Assembly: GCA_027622715.1 (NCBI GenBank)
Contig: JAQBYN010000009.1
Span: forward strand, 1-64,000
Origin: Pseudomonadota bacterium
Lineage (GTDB): Bacteria; Pseudomonadota; Alphaproteobacteria; SHVP01
Reading direction: 5' to 3'
DNA: 64,000 bases
A program made the position numbers and the translations under genes. The notes below the pieces were generated by a model, which made no database searches, was not told the origin of the DNA, and saw nothing but the letters and a program-made list of their open reading frames with translations. Positions within the stretch are counted from its first letter, which is position 1. Every line of letters starts with the position of its first letter. Of the stretch, positions 1 through 9,625 are shown one piece after another.

Positions 1-1920
1 TTTGCCCATCACAGCCTCCTTGCCTCAAAATTAGGGAAGAAAGCGTCTACGAATCTAGGGGCTATTCAGGTAGCGGCTTATATTTGTGGGACACCGATCG
101 CGCTGGTCACTTTGGTTGATCAGCAGCGCCAATGGTTCAAAGCGCGCTATGGTCTGGAAGCGAGCGAGACCCCGCGCGAGGTGGCCTTTTGCGCCCACGC
201 GATTAACCAGGACGACATATTCGAGGTGTCCGACACGCAGTCGGATCCGCGTTTCGCCGACAACCCGCTGGTCACGGGCGACCCGCTTGTCCGGTCCTAC
301 GCCGGCGCGCCATTAGTAACGGACGACGGCTTCGCGATCGGGACGCTCTGCGTCATCGGGCACGAACCGCGGACGTTGTCGCCCGAACAACGCGACGCCC
401 TCAAGGTATTATCGGATCAGGTCGTCATGCAGTTGGAGAACCGCCGCGCAATGCCATTGATGCGGAAGTACGAAAGCTTTTTGGATCATTCGCCCGCAGC
501 CATCGTGTTCAAGGACCGCGACGGGCGGTTCACCCACGCCAACCGGACCTTTTGCGATTGGATGGCGCTGCCGCTGCGCGAGATTATTGGGAATACCAGT
601 TCACAGCTTCATGACGAGGAAACCGCCGCCGCTTTTGGCGAGCTCGACCGGCAGGTCGCGCTCGATGGGAAACTGATCAAAGGCGAAAACACTTTGGCGT
701 ATCCCGACGGCAATCAGCGCCGGGTGTCGTCGATCAAGTTCCCCGTCTTTGATAGCGCCGGCGTCCTCACTGAAGTTGCTTCAATCCACACGGACATCAC
801 CAAGCAACACGCAGCGGAAGAGGGTTTGTGGCGGGCGCAGCGTATGGAGTCCATCGGCCATTTGACCGGCGGCGTGGCGCACGACTTCAACAATCTATTG
901 ACGATCGTTCAGGGCAATCTGGAGCTGCTGGACACGATCACCGATTCGCCCGAAAGCCAGCGCCGCATCGTCACCGCACTTCGGGCCCTGGATCACGGGC
1001 GATCGTTGGTGCGACAGCTGATGTCATTTGCGCGCAAACAAGTATTGAAACCCGAAGCGACCAATATTGCCGACACCGTCAATCACGTGGTTGAGTTGAT
1101 CAAACTGACGCGGCGAAGCGATATCATGGTGGAAACGTCCATCATGTTCGACCTGCCGCCGGTGTTCGTCGATTCGGCGCAGCTTGAGGCGGCGATCCTT
1201 AATTTGGCGCTGAACGCCCAGGACGCGATGCCCGACGGCGGCACCGTCGAGATCTTTGCCGTGCAGAACTCGGATGACCCGCCGTTCGTCCGCTTGGGTG
1301 TCCGCGACACCGGGACGGGCATCCCCCACGAAATAATGGACAAAGTGCTGGAGCCGTTCTTCACGACCAAACCGGTTGGCAAGGGTTCTGGCCTCGGCCT
1401 TAGTATGGTCTTTGGCTTTGCCAAACAAAGCGACGGCGATCTCGCGATTGAATCCGAACTGGGGCGTGGCACGTCGATCAGCCTGACTCTGCCGACTGCA
1501 CAGGCCGCCGAGGCGAGCGAGACCGCCGCAGTCCCCGAAAATCCGACCGCGAAGCGTCGCCCGCAGCAGCATGTGTTGCTGGTTGAGGACAACGAAACCC
1601 TACGCGAGATGGTCGAGGAAATGATTGTAGCGCTCGGCTACCGCGTGGATGTCGCCGCAGACGCGGCCACCGCCATGGACCTTTTGCGCGGGCCAAGCCG
1701 CTATGACGTTTTGTTTTCGGATGTGATGCTGGCGGGTGGCATGAGCGGCGCCGACCTGGCCGACTACGTCAACGAAAAATGGCCCGATGTCAGAACCATA
1801 TTAACCTCAGGCTACGATCGCAGCGCAGCGCCAGCCGGGACCGATACCCCACGCCACCGCTACTTGCCTAAGCCGTTCCGCATTAAAGACCTCTCCGAGG
1901 TCCTTAGCGAGGCCTACTAG
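1..1920 (+). CDS. Hybrid sensor histidine kinase, GAF-PAS-HisKA-HATPase-REC (5' end outside window)
   Basis: The reading frame is open from base 1, so the TTG start at 112 in the ORF track is not the true start. The first visible residues already lie in a GAF domain (CGTPIALVTLVD...RQWFK, visible residues about 20-150). A PAS domain follows (about 155-280), then a HisKA box with the phospho-acceptor His at visible residue 294 (GGVAHDFNNLL). Next come an HATPase with DTGTGIP and GSGLGLS boxes, and a C-terminal receiver with the acceptor Asp at about residue 574 (FSDVML). It autophosphorylates and passes the phosphate to its own receiver; the output partner and the signal are unknown. No transmembrane segment is visible, so it may be cytosolic. 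Confidence 0.93.
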   Translation, partial: FAHHSLLASKLGKKASTNLGAIQVAAYICGTPIALVTLVDQQRQWFKARYGLEASETPREVAFCAHAINQDDIFEVSDTQSDPRFADNPLVTGDPLVRSYAGAPLVTDDGFAIGTLCVIGHEPRTLSPEQRDALKVLSDQVVMQLENRRAMPLMRKYESFLDHSPAAIVFKDRDGRFTHANRTFCDWMALPLREIIGNTSSQLHDEETAAAFGELDRQVALDGKLIKGENTLAYPDGNQRRVSSIKFPVFDSAGVLTEVASIHTDITKQHAAEEGLWRAQRMESIGHLTGGVAHDFNNLLTIVQGNLELLDTITDSPESQRRIVTALRALDHGRSLVRQLMSFARKQVLKPEATNIADTVNHVVELIKLTRRSDIMVETSIMFDLPPVFVDSAQLEAAILNLALNAQDAMPDGGTVEIFAVQNSDDPPFVRLGVRDTGTGIPHEIMDKVLEPFFTTKPVGKGSGLGLSMVFGFAKQSDGDLAIESELGRGTSISLTLPTAQAAEASETAAVPENPTAKRRPQQHVLLVEDNETLREMVEEMIVALGYRVDVAADAATAMDLLRGPSRYDVLFSDVMLAGGMSGADLADYVNEKWPDVRTILTSGYDRSAAPAGTDTPRHRYLPKPFRIKDLSEVLSEAY

Positions 1921-2014
1921 GGTTCCCAAAATACTGCGGTAGCCGGTGCCAGCGTCGCGCGGTTTGGCGCGATACGCTATAGGGAAGACCGCAACCAATG
2001 CTGAGGAGACCTTG

Positions 2015-3175
2015 ATGCAGCTCGCGCAGCGCATGGCGCAACTGGGCACTGAGACCGCCTTTGATGTTCTCGCACGCGCCGAAGCCTTGCGCGCACAGGG
2101 CAAGGACATCATCAGCCTGGGCATCGGGCAGCCCGATTTTCCGACGCCACCGCATATCGTTGAAGCCGCGATCAAAGCGCTGAAGGACGGACACCACGGC
2201 TACACCCCTGCCAACGGCATTGTGCCGCTGCGCGAGGCGGTGGCGGCCGACGTGCTGAAATACCGCGGCGTCGAGATCAACCCGGACAACGTCGTGATTA
2301 TGCCGGGCGGCAAGCCGACGATGTTCTTTTCGATCCTGATGTTCGGCGAGCCCGGCGCTGAGATCATGTACCCCAATCCGGGGTTTCCGATTTACGAATC
2401 GGTGATCCGTTTTTCCGGCGCGACGCCGGTGCCGATTGAATTGCACGAGGCATCGGGGTTCTCGTTTTCGGCCGACGAGGTGCTGGGGCGGATCACCGAT
2501 AAAACCCGGCTGATTATCGTCAATAGCCCGGCCAACCCCACCGGGGGCATCGTAAAAGAAGAAGAATTAGACAAATTTGTCAAAGGGTTAGAAGCCTTTC
2601 CTCATGTAGTAGTTTTGTCCGACGAGATCTATTCGCGGATGCTGTATGACGGCCATTGCCACAAATCGTTGCTGGCTTACCCGGCGTTGCGCGACCGGCT
2701 GATCGTGCTGGACGGCTGGTCGAAGACCTATGCGATGACGGGGTGGCGGCTGGGCTGGAGCTTGTGGCCTGACGCGCTGGCGCCGCACGCGGCCAAGCTG
2801 GCGGTCAACGATCATTCTTGCGTCAACGCAGCGACGCAGTGGGCCGGGATCGCCGCCCTGACCGGACCGCAGGACGCGGTCGACGCGATGGTGCGGGCCT
2901 TCGACGAGCGCCGCCAGCTGATCGTCGGGCGCTTGAACGCACTGCCCGGCGTGTCGTGCGTGACGCCGCTGGGCGCGTTCTATGCATTCCCCAATATTAC
3001 CGGCACCGGGCGCAGCGCGGCCGAGTTGCAAAACGCGATGCTGAACGAGGCCGGGGTGGCGACGGTGGCGGGGACCAGCTTTGGGGCACTGGGCGAAGGC
3101 TATGTGCGGTTTTCCTACGCCGCGTCGACGGCGCAGATCGACGAGGCGATGACGCGGATCGCTAAGATCCTCTAG
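2015..3175 (+). CDS. PLP-dependent class I/II aminotransferase
   Basis: A 386-residue fold-type I PLP enzyme that probably moves an amino group between an amino acid and a 2-oxo acid. Visible signatures are the GIGQPDFPTP substrate-loop region, SPANPTGG, DEIY for the Asp that pairs with the pyridine nitrogen, and SKTYAMTGWRLGW carrying the Schiff-base Lys. The ORF track starts at 1946. I prefer ATG 2015 because GAGGAG lies 6 bases upstream and the protein then begins like its relatives (MQLAQRMAQLG). It ends 13 bases from the convergent exporter gene. The substrate (aspartate, alanine or aromatic) cannot be read from the sequence. Confidence 0.9.
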   Translation: MQLAQRMAQLGTETAFDVLARAEALRAQGKDIISLGIGQPDFPTPPHIVEAAIKALKDGHHGYTPANGIVPLREAVAADVLKYRGVEINPDNVVIMPGGKPTMFFSILMFGEPGAEIMYPNPGFPIYESVIRFSGATPVPIELHEASGFSFSADEVLGRITDKTRLIIVNSPANPTGGIVKEEELDKFVKGLEAFPHVVVLSDEIYSRMLYDGHCHKSLLAYPALRDRLIVLDGWSKTYAMTGWRLGWSLWPDALAPHAAKLAVNDHSCVNAATQWAGIAALTGPQDAVDAMVRAFDERRQLIVGRLNALPGVSCVTPLGAFYAFPNITGTGRSAAELQNAMLNEAGVATVAGTSFGALGEGYVRFSYAASTAQIDEAMTRIAKIL

Positions 3176-3188
3176 ATCTGCGCGTCGC

Positions 3189-3800
3189 CTATGGTTCGAC
3201 GACGGCGAGCAGGACGCTGGCGCCTATGGTCAACGCGCCGCCGAGGCGCTGGCGGATCGTGCCGCCGGTTGAGCCGTCGAGCAGCCGGCCGGCGCCGCTC
3301 GACACCACGGCCCAGCTTGAGGCGGTGATGACGGTGACCGCGGTAAGTGCCAGCGTTAGGGCGACGAACTGCGGTGCCGGCGAAAGTGCCGGGTCGAGAA
3401 AATTCGGCACGATCGCGGCGAGGAAGATGAGGCGCTTGGGGTTGAGCGAGGACACCCCGAAGCCGAGCCAAAACGGTTGGCGCCCCAGGATGCTCGCCCC
3501 TGCCCCGTTGGTTGCGGGCCGGGTGAGGAATTGCTGGATGCCGAACGCCAGCAGCATGGCGATACCAGCCCAGCGCACATAGGCGAACCAGGGCCCGAGG
3601 AAGATCATCACCGGACCCAATGCCAAGGCCAAAATGAGCATGTGGGGCGCAATCGCTAGGGCCGAACCGAGCGCGTTCAACAAGGCCGCGCGCAAGCCAT
3701 GCGCCATGCCGGTCGCGACCACCAACATGACGTTGGGACCGGGGATCAGCATGAGCACCAGCATCACGCGGACGAAGGCGAATAGGGTCTCTTCGGGCAT
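3189..3800 (-). CDS. LysE/RhtB family amino-acid exporter (copy 1)
   Basis: A polytopic inner-membrane protein of about 203 residues with the family's N-terminal signature (MLVLMLIPGPNVMLVVATGMAHG) and the central SSLNPKRLIFL motif. Five or six hydrophobic segments are visible. Members export amino acids such as homoserine, threonine or lysine using the proton gradient. I moved the start from 3875 to ATG 3800 because the first 25 residues of the longer ORF are arginine-rich, unlike this family, and overlap the upstream gene. It sits 55 bases downstream of a second member of the same family, probably in one transcript. The substrate is unknown. Confidence 0.88.
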   Translation of the reverse strand: MPEETLFAFVRVMLVLMLIPGPNVMLVVATGMAHGLRAALLNALGSALAIAPHMLILALALGPVMIFLGPWFAYVRWAGIAMLLAFGIQQFLTRPATNGAGASILGRQPFWLGFGVSSLNPKRLIFLAAIVPNFLDPALSPAPQFVALTLALTAVTVITASSWAVVSSGAGRLLDGSTGGTIRQRLGGALTIGASVLLAVVEP

Positions 3801-3855
3801 TGAGGGGGCACCGCGCTGAAGGCGCGTGAGGGTACACCGCGACTTCGGACCGGCG

Positions 3856-4479
3856 CTAGCGCCTGGCCGCAGCAAGCGCGGCGCCGGCGGCGATCATGAT
3901 GGTGCCGCTGAGGCGGTCGCGCCAGAGCCATGCGGTGGGGGTGCGCAGCAGGATGCGGGCGCGGTCGGCGAAGTAGGCCCATAGCGTCGTGGTGACGAGC
4001 GCGGTCGCCACTAGGGTGACGCCCATGATGACGAGTTGCGCCGCAGGTGGGCGACTTGGGTCGAGGAATTGGGGGAGGATCGCGGCGAAGAACAACAGGC
4101 TTTTGGGGTTGAGGGCGGAGACCGCGAATCCGTGCCAGAAGGTGCGGCGGGCGTGTCGCCGATCTGGTGGCGCGTCGGGCAACGGCGGCGCGGCTCCAGC
4201 CCGGCGCCACTGCACAAGACCGAGATAGATGAGGTAGACCACACCAGCCCACCGAATCAGGTCGAACCACTGGGCGGCGAACAGCAGCACTGGGGTGAGG
4301 CCGAGCGCGAGGATAACGACCTGCCCGGCGACGGCGCCGCACGCACCGACGACATTCGCCATGCCGGTGCGAAAGCCGTGGGTCAGGCTAACGCCGACGG
4401 CGAGCATGACCGATGGCCCGGGGATCAGCATCAGCACGACGGCGGCCGCGAAGAATGTCAGAAAGGTGTCGAGGGCCAT
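3856..4479 (-). CDS. LysE/RhtB family amino-acid exporter (copy 2)
   Basis: A membrane exporter of about 207 residues, paralogous to the gene just downstream. It shares VVLMLIPGPSVMLAVGVSLTHG near the N-terminus and ALNPKSLLFFAAILPQF in the middle. The ATG at 4479 is preceded by CGGAGA at a normal distance. The 70 extra residues of the track ORF (to 4689) run into the glnB promoter region and look non-coding. Its divergent arrangement with the nitrogen-regulated glnBA operon leaves about 260 bases between the two starts. Amino-acid export is the family role; the substrate is not determinable. Confidence 0.88.
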   Translation of the reverse strand: MALDTFLTFFAAAVVLMLIPGPSVMLAVGVSLTHGFRTGMANVVGACGAVAGQVVILALGLTPVLLFAAQWFDLIRWAGVVYLIYLGLVQWRRAGAAPPLPDAPPDRRHARRTFWHGFAVSALNPKSLLFFAAILPQFLDPSRPPAAQLVIMGVTLVATALVTTTLWAYFADRARILLRTPTAWLWRDRLSGTIMIAAGAALAAARR

Positions 4480-4581
4480 GGCGTGTCTCCGTGCATCGCC
4501 AGCGGAGCAAGCCACATGGGAGGTCGCGATGTCACCCCCATGCGGGACCAACGACGAAAGGTGGCGCGCCCTGCCTCGCCC

Positions 4582-4620
4582 ATCTGCACACTTCTTATGC
4601 AGATGCCTCAAATGAAGGCA
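4582..4620 (+). promoter_or_regulatory. Two adjacent NtrC-like dyads upstream of glnB
   Basis: Dyad 1 (4582-4604) has perfect 7-base arms, ATCTGCA and TGCAGAT, around a 9-base spacer, giving TGCA-N9-TGCA as in enterobacterial NtrC sites. Dyad 2 (4604-4620) is TGCCT-N7-AGGCA, which has the same 17-base core geometry. The centres are 19 bases apart and about 100 bases upstream of the predicted sigma-54 start point, a normal enhancer position. Binding by NtrC is inferred from geometry and context only. Confidence 0.55.
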
Positions 4621-4682
4621 GTAGGATCGCCGGTTGGGGTGGGAGAAAGCGCTCAATTCCGGGGCTTTTCGCGCCGCGGCAC

Positions 4683-4700
4683 TTGGCATATCCGGTGCAA
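4683..4700 (+). promoter_or_regulatory. Sigma-54 (-24/-12) promoter of glnBA
   Basis: TTGGCA and GTGCA are placed so that the invariant GG (4685-4686) and GC (4697-4698) have exactly 10 bases between them, as RpoN promoters require. The start point would be near 4710, leaving a leader of about 33 bases before glnB. This agrees with nitrogen-controlled glnB transcription in other alphaproteobacteria. Confidence 0.75.
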
Positions 4701-4712
4701 TAATAGGGGTGA

Positions 4713-5081
<369 letters not shown>

Positions 5082-5154
5082 GTTACGCGGCGCGACCGCA
5101 CGACAACGACCAGCAGAATTCGTTTCAAAAACACGTACCGAGGGAGCCCAAGTT

Positions 5155-6564
5155 ATGTCCGATGCCGCCAGTGTCCTGAAAATGATCAAGGACAAGGACA
5201 TCAAGTATATCGATTTGCGTTTCACCGACCCGCGCGGCAAGTGGCAGCATCTCGCCATGCACCCGCGCATGATGGACGAAGACGCATTCACCGAAGGTGT
5301 GATGTTCGACGGCTCCTCGATCGCCGGGTGGAAGGCGATCAACGAATCCGACATGGCGCTGATCCCCGATCCGTCGACCGCGGTGATGGACCCCTACGCC
5401 GCGCAGTCCTCATTGATCATCTTTTGCGACGTGCACGAGCCCTCAACGGGCGAGCCGTATAACCGCGACCCGCGCTCGATCGCGCGCCGCGCCGAGGCGT
5501 ATCTGGCCTATACCGGGATTGGCGACACCGCCTATTTCGGCCCGGAAGCCGAGTTCTTCGTGTTCGACGACGTGAAGTTCGACACCGCGATGAACCACAT
5601 GTTCTACAAAATCGACGAGTCGGAAGGCCCTTACAACACCGGTCGCGACTTGGAAGGCGGCAACACCGGCCACCGTCCGCCGGTCAAGGGCGGCTATTTC
5701 CCGGTACCGCCGGTCGACTCGCATGCCGACCTGCGCGCCGAGATGCTGTCGATCATGGAAGACATGAACCTGCCGGTCGAAAAGCATCACCATGAAGTCG
5801 CGCCAAGCCAAAACGAACTGGGCATTAGCTTCGATAAGCTGGTGCGCACGGCCGACAACATGCAGATCTACAAATACGTGGTGCACAACACGGCCCATGC
5901 CTATGGCAAGACCGCGACGTTCATGCCCAAGCCCGTCAAAGGCGACAATGGCTCAGGGATGCACGTCCATCAGTCGATCTGGAAGGGCAGCACGCCGCTG
6001 TTCGCGGGCTCGGGTTATGCCGATCTGTCGGAAATGGCGCTGTACTACATCGGCGGCATCATCAAACACGCCAAGGCGTTGAACGCCTTCACCAACCCGC
6101 TGACCAACAGCTACAAGCGGCTGATCCCAGGGTTTGAGGCGCCAGTGTTGCTCGCCTACTCCGCGCGCAACCGCTCGGCTTCCTGTCGCATCCCGTTTGC
6201 GACCAGTCCTAAGGGCAAGCGCGTCGAGGTGCGCTTCCCCGATCCCGGCGCCAACCCCTATCTCGCCTTTGCCGCGATGTTGATGGCCGGACTCGACGGG
6301 ATCGAGAACAAGATCCATCCGGGCGATGCAATGGATAAGAACCTGTACGACCTGCCGCCGGAAGAGTTGAAGGGCGTGCCAACGGTGTGCGGGTCATTGC
6401 GCGAAGCTTTGGACTCGCTGAGCGCGGACCGGGATTTCCTCAAAAAGGGCGACGTTTTCTCGGACGATATGATCGATGCGTATCTGGAGTTGAAGTGGGA
6501 AGAAGTCTTCGCGTTCGAGCACACGCCACACCCGATTGAATTCTCTATGTATTACAGTGTATAA
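5155..6564 (+). CDS. glnA: Glutamine synthetase type I
   Basis: A 469-residue GSI-beta subunit that makes glutamine from glutamate, ammonia and ATP; the active enzyme is a dodecamer. Visible are [10 protein letters not shown], the metal and glutamate motif [11 protein letters not shown], the ATP-site [25 protein letters not shown], and the adenylylation segment [11 protein letters not shown] with the Tyr modified by GlnE. The GAGGGAGCC element before ATG 5155 fits a ribosome binding site. Second gene of the glnBA operon. The modifying enzyme glnE lies about 31 kb downstream in this window. A strong terminator follows. Confidence 0.98.
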   Translation: MSDAASVLKMIKDKDIKYIDLRFTDPRGKWQHLAMHPRMMDEDAFTEGVMFDGSSIAGWKAINESDMALIPDPSTAVMDPYAAQSSLIIFCDVHEPSTGEPYNRDPRSIARRAEAYLAYTGIGDTAYFGPEAEFFVFDDVKFDTAMNHMFYKIDESEGPYNTGRDLEGGNTGHRPPVKGGYFPVPPVDSHADLRAEMLSIMEDMNLPVEKHHHEVAPSQNELGISFDKLVRTADNMQIYKYVVHNTAHAYGKTATFMPKPVKGDNGSGMHVHQSIWKGSTPLFAGSGYADLSEMALYYIGGIIKHAKALNAFTNPLTNSYKRLIPGFEAPVLLAYSARNRSASCRIPFATSPKGKRVEVRFPDPGANPYLAFAAMLMAGLDGIENKIHPGDAMDKNLYDLPPEELKGVPTVCGSLREALDSLSADRDFLKKGDVFSDDMIDAYLELKWEEVFAFEHTPHPIEFSMYYSV

Positions 6565-6596
6565 GCCTATCCAGTTAATGTAGTATCCGTTGTTCA

Positions 6597-6629
6597 GGGG
6601 CCGCCGCCAAAAAGGCGCGGCCCCTTTTT
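6597..6629 (+). terminator. Rho-independent terminator of glnBA
   Basis: GGGGCCG and CGCC pair with GGCG and CGGCCCC around an AAAAA loop, with one bulged C, followed by TTTTTATT. It begins 32 bases after the glnA stop codon. Confidence 0.9.
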
Positions 6630-6779
6630 ATTGCGGTCGGCCCACCACGGGGACACTTGCGCCTGTTTTCATTGAACAATAGGATCGGTTGAATAAATCA
6701 TGGCCAGTTCTAGTTTTAGTAAAATTCGGCTAAAAGTCGATCTTTCAGAGATCGTTGTGCCGAAGTTTTGGGGGAGCCG

Positions 6780-8006
6780 GTGCAAACCGCGCTGCAGAAC
6801 ACTCAATCAGGCCGGCCCGGTGGCAAGCGGTCCACGCCAACGCGCACGGCACTGCCCGATATTATCAAAGGCCACATCCGCTGGATCAAAGACCCCGGCA
6901 GTGGCACGCGCGCCGATCTATCGCGCATGGATTTGGCCGGACTGGACCTTTCTGGGATCAATCTTTCCGGCGCGGTAATGGTCGCAGTCGACTGTCGCGG
7001 CGCCAAGTTCCGTGGCGCCAATTTGACCGGTGCGGACATGTTTGCGGCCGATTTAACCGACGCCGATTTGTCGTCGGCGATCCTACGCAATGTCAGCCTG
7101 AGGGGCGCCAAACTATCCGGCGCACGCCTTGACCACGCCGATCTGACCGAAGCGGATTTGCGCGGCGGTACGGTGATGGGGGCCGACGGGATGCGCCTGG
7201 GAAGCGAAACCACCGACATCAGCGACTGTCAGCTGGATTTCGCGACGCTCGCCCGGGCACGTATGTCGGGCGCACAACTGCGTCATACCAGCTTGTTTGG
7301 CGCCAAGTTGAACGGGGCACAGCTCAACGGCGCCGAACTCGACGAAACCAATTTCGCCAATGCCGACCTGACGGGCGCCAACCTGTCTGGGGCGCGCGCC
7401 AACAAGGCGTCGTTTCGCAACGCCAAATTGTGCGACGCGAATCTCAAAGGGATCAACGCGTCCGAATCCCATTTTGAGGGTGCCAACTTCGAAGGCTCGA
7501 AGATGGAGGAATCCAATCTTGTCGATTGCTGGTTGGAAAAGGCCAAGGTGCGAATCAACCCGAACAACCTGCCGCCTTACCTACGCCGCGTCTTTACCGA
7601 GCATGAGCAGTGGGTCTCAACGGGCGGCAAAAAGGGTCAACGCGGCGCATTGAGCGACGAAAATCTTGGCTACCTCGATCTCTCGACACGCGATCTCAGC
7701 GGGATCGTCCTCAAGGGATGTAACCTTGAGGGCGCAGATTTATCAAACTGCGGCTTGCTGTTTGCCAACCTGAGCAAAGCCATTCTGACCGACGCGAGCC
7801 TGGTCAAAGCCGCGCTGTCCGGCGCGTCGTTGGCGGGCGCCGATCTGAGCCGCGCCGACTTGACCGGCGCATTGCTGACCCCGATTCCGGTACGCGGGGT
7901 TGACGGCGGCGAGACCGGGCGGGTTCGGATGACCGACCTGCGCCGGGCCAAACTTGAAGACGCATTGGTGGGCGGCCTTGATTTGACGCAGTGCGTCACC
8001 TCTTGA
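6780..8006 (+). CDS. Pentapeptide-repeat protein with two repeat blocks
   Basis: About 408 residues, dominated by A(D/N)LxG-type pentapeptide repeats that should fold as a right-handed quadrilateral beta-helix. Block 1 covers roughly residues 40-250 and block 2 about 295-395. They are split by a non-repeat linker containing YLRRVFTEHEQWVSTGG, probably helical. No signal peptide or membrane segment is seen. The start is uncertain: GTG 6780 follows GGGGGAG closely, and TTG 6768 is in the same frame. The cyclase-like gene follows after 20 bases, so the two are probably co-transcribed. Pentapeptide proteins include DNA mimics and scaffolds; I cannot assign a function. Confidence 0.85.
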   Translation: MQTALQNTQSGRPGGKRSTPTRTALPDIIKGHIRWIKDPGSGTRADLSRMDLAGLDLSGINLSGAVMVAVDCRGAKFRGANLTGADMFAADLTDADLSSAILRNVSLRGAKLSGARLDHADLTEADLRGGTVMGADGMRLGSETTDISDCQLDFATLARARMSGAQLRHTSLFGAKLNGAQLNGAELDETNFANADLTGANLSGARANKASFRNAKLCDANLKGINASESHFEGANFEGSKMEESNLVDCWLEKAKVRINPNNLPPYLRRVFTEHEQWVSTGGKKGQRGALSDENLGYLDLSTRDLSGIVLKGCNLEGADLSNCGLLFANLSKAILTDASLVKAALSGASLAGADLSRADLTGALLTPIPVRGVDGGETGRVRMTDLRRAKLEDALVGGLDLTQCVTS

Positions 8007-8026
8007 AGACCCATACCTAGGGCCCT

Positions 8027-9178
8027 ATGGCGGCATTAGGGTTATCGAAAGCAAACCGCACTGAATTAGAAGGCGGTTTGAAACGGATTAGCGGGTCAGG
8101 CACGACCGTCCTAGTGGGCTGGCGCTACGTGCCGGACGGGCTCGAATTCCTGCACGTCAGCACATACGAGCTGCCGAAGATCGCTAAGCGCTTCCCGACA
8201 TTGCTGCACCCCGCGCGCTTTTTGCCTGACCAGGACGATTGGAAGACCGCGCTCGCCGCGGGCTGCCGCGCGACCCTTTTGAAGCTGTCCTTCGGACTGA
8301 GTGAGAACCCGGACATTCAGCAGTTCGTCAACGACCTGCTCGGCCAATACTCGGTGACCGAAATCGACTGCCGCGCGGTCGCGCTGTTCGACATGGTCAG
8401 CTTTTCGCTGTATTCGCCGTTCGAGCAAATCACCCAGATCAACGTGCTGTCGAACGCGATCATTCGCGCCGCCAATATGTGCAAACGCGCCGACATGCCG
8501 ATCGATGTTCGGCTAAGCACGACTGGCGACGGCTTCTATGTATGGAACAACCTGACCGGGCTGTGGGCTGATGTTGCGCTGTTCTGCGCAACGTGCGTCG
8601 CGGTTGCCCACATCCAGGCGGCGCGCAAGTTGGCCGAACCCAACACCGTGCCAGGATTGCGGGTGTGTACGGGCACCGGTAGCCATTACGAGTATTATCA
8701 GGCGACCGGCGGCACCGACCGCTCAAGCTATATCGTCGGCGACGTCACGATCGAGTTGGCGCGCCTGATCGGTTCGGCGCTCAACGATCAGCTCTTGTTC
8801 AGCGACGCCGTACGTGACTTGACCGGCGAAGATCTTGAGTGGGGTCAGCGGCACGGCGTGACGTCGATCGACGCGCTGGCGTTTGCCGCGCTGGCCCAAG
8901 AGAATCTACAAAAGCTCCAAGGCAGCACCCTGCCCGGTGGCAAAATCGCGAATTTCAAGACGTATCTGACCGGCCCGCGCCAGAGCGAGAACACCTTCGC
9001 CATTCGAAAGTATTACGTCACCGACAAACACGGCCTGAACCATGGCTGTTATAACGCCAAGCTCAACACCGTTTTGGAAAAAGGCACGCAACTGCATTAC
9101 GGGCTATTGGACCGCGACCTCGAGGGGTTCAAGGCGACCTTCGACGAGAACGAGGATTTGGTCATTCGGGTGGTTTGA
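8027..9178 (+). CDS. Divergent class III nucleotidyl cyclase-like protein
   Basis: A 383-residue protein I do not recognise as a named family. Residues 1-105 have no clear match. Residues about 115-260 follow the order of class III cyclase motifs: ALFDMVSFS (first metal Asp, D122), STTGDGFYV (second metal Asp, D168), GLRVCTGTGSH, and VGDVTIELARL in place of the usual GDxVNxAARL. The Arg of the last motif (R246) is kept, but the transition-state Asn is Ile in this reading. About 120 residues follow, including a basic segment. It may be a non-canonical or inactive cyclase fold. Start ATG 8027, 20 bases after the pentapeptide gene, suggests a two-gene unit. Confidence 0.6.
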   Translation: MAALGLSKANRTELEGGLKRISGSGTTVLVGWRYVPDGLEFLHVSTYELPKIAKRFPTLLHPARFLPDQDDWKTALAAGCRATLLKLSFGLSENPDIQQFVNDLLGQYSVTEIDCRAVALFDMVSFSLYSPFEQITQINVLSNAIIRAANMCKRADMPIDVRLSTTGDGFYVWNNLTGLWADVALFCATCVAVAHIQAARKLAEPNTVPGLRVCTGTGSHYEYYQATGGTDRSSYIVGDVTIELARLIGSALNDQLLFSDAVRDLTGEDLEWGQRHGVTSIDALAFAALAQENLQKLQGSTLPGGKIANFKTYLTGPRQSENTFAIRKYYVTDKHGLNHGCYNAKLNTVLEKGTQLHYGLLDRDLEGFKATFDENEDLVIRVV

Positions 9179-9625
9179 TGTCCCCGCCCAGGGGTCAGGC
9201 AAGCCCATTCGGCGATCCACGGATGCAAACAAAGAATACTTAGGTCGATCAGTAGATCGACGTATCGACCCATAACCCCCTATCGGATCAGGACGACCGC
9301 TGAGATGCGCACACCGCTCGCAAGGCTTGGTTTGCGCCACGTTGCCAACATTGCGTTGTATACACAGGCAAAATAGCCAAAAATTTTGACGATTATTCGT
9401 CCGGCCTTTCACGAAATTCCAAAACGATAAATCTCGTTCAACCGAAACTCCTCGCATAAGTTCCCGCCATGTTTCTGTGTGAGTACCCGAATCGGTTGGG
9501 GATCAGTGCCATGTGGTTTGAGCCTGAACCGTGTCTGGTGCCGCCGCGAGTGGCCGGCATCGCAGCACGCCCGTCCCGTTTCTCGAAACGCGGCGCGCCG
9601 GCCAGCGCGGCGGGAGAGATGAACA
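9179..9625 (+). other. Non-coding stretch before fliG
   Basis: About 447 bases with no convincing gene. GTCGATC-AGTA-GATCGAC (9244-9261) is a perfect 7-base hairpin, but it has no T-run and so is a poor terminator. CGTTTC-TC-GAAACG (9577-9590) is a short dyad 36 bases before the fliG start and could be an operator. I see no clear promoter. Confidence 0.5.

Noticed and set aside
9244-9261. Perfect 7-base hairpin after the cyclase-like gene as a terminator
   Set aside because: The stem is clear but no T-tract follows on either strand, so I list it only as a dyad in the intergenic entry.
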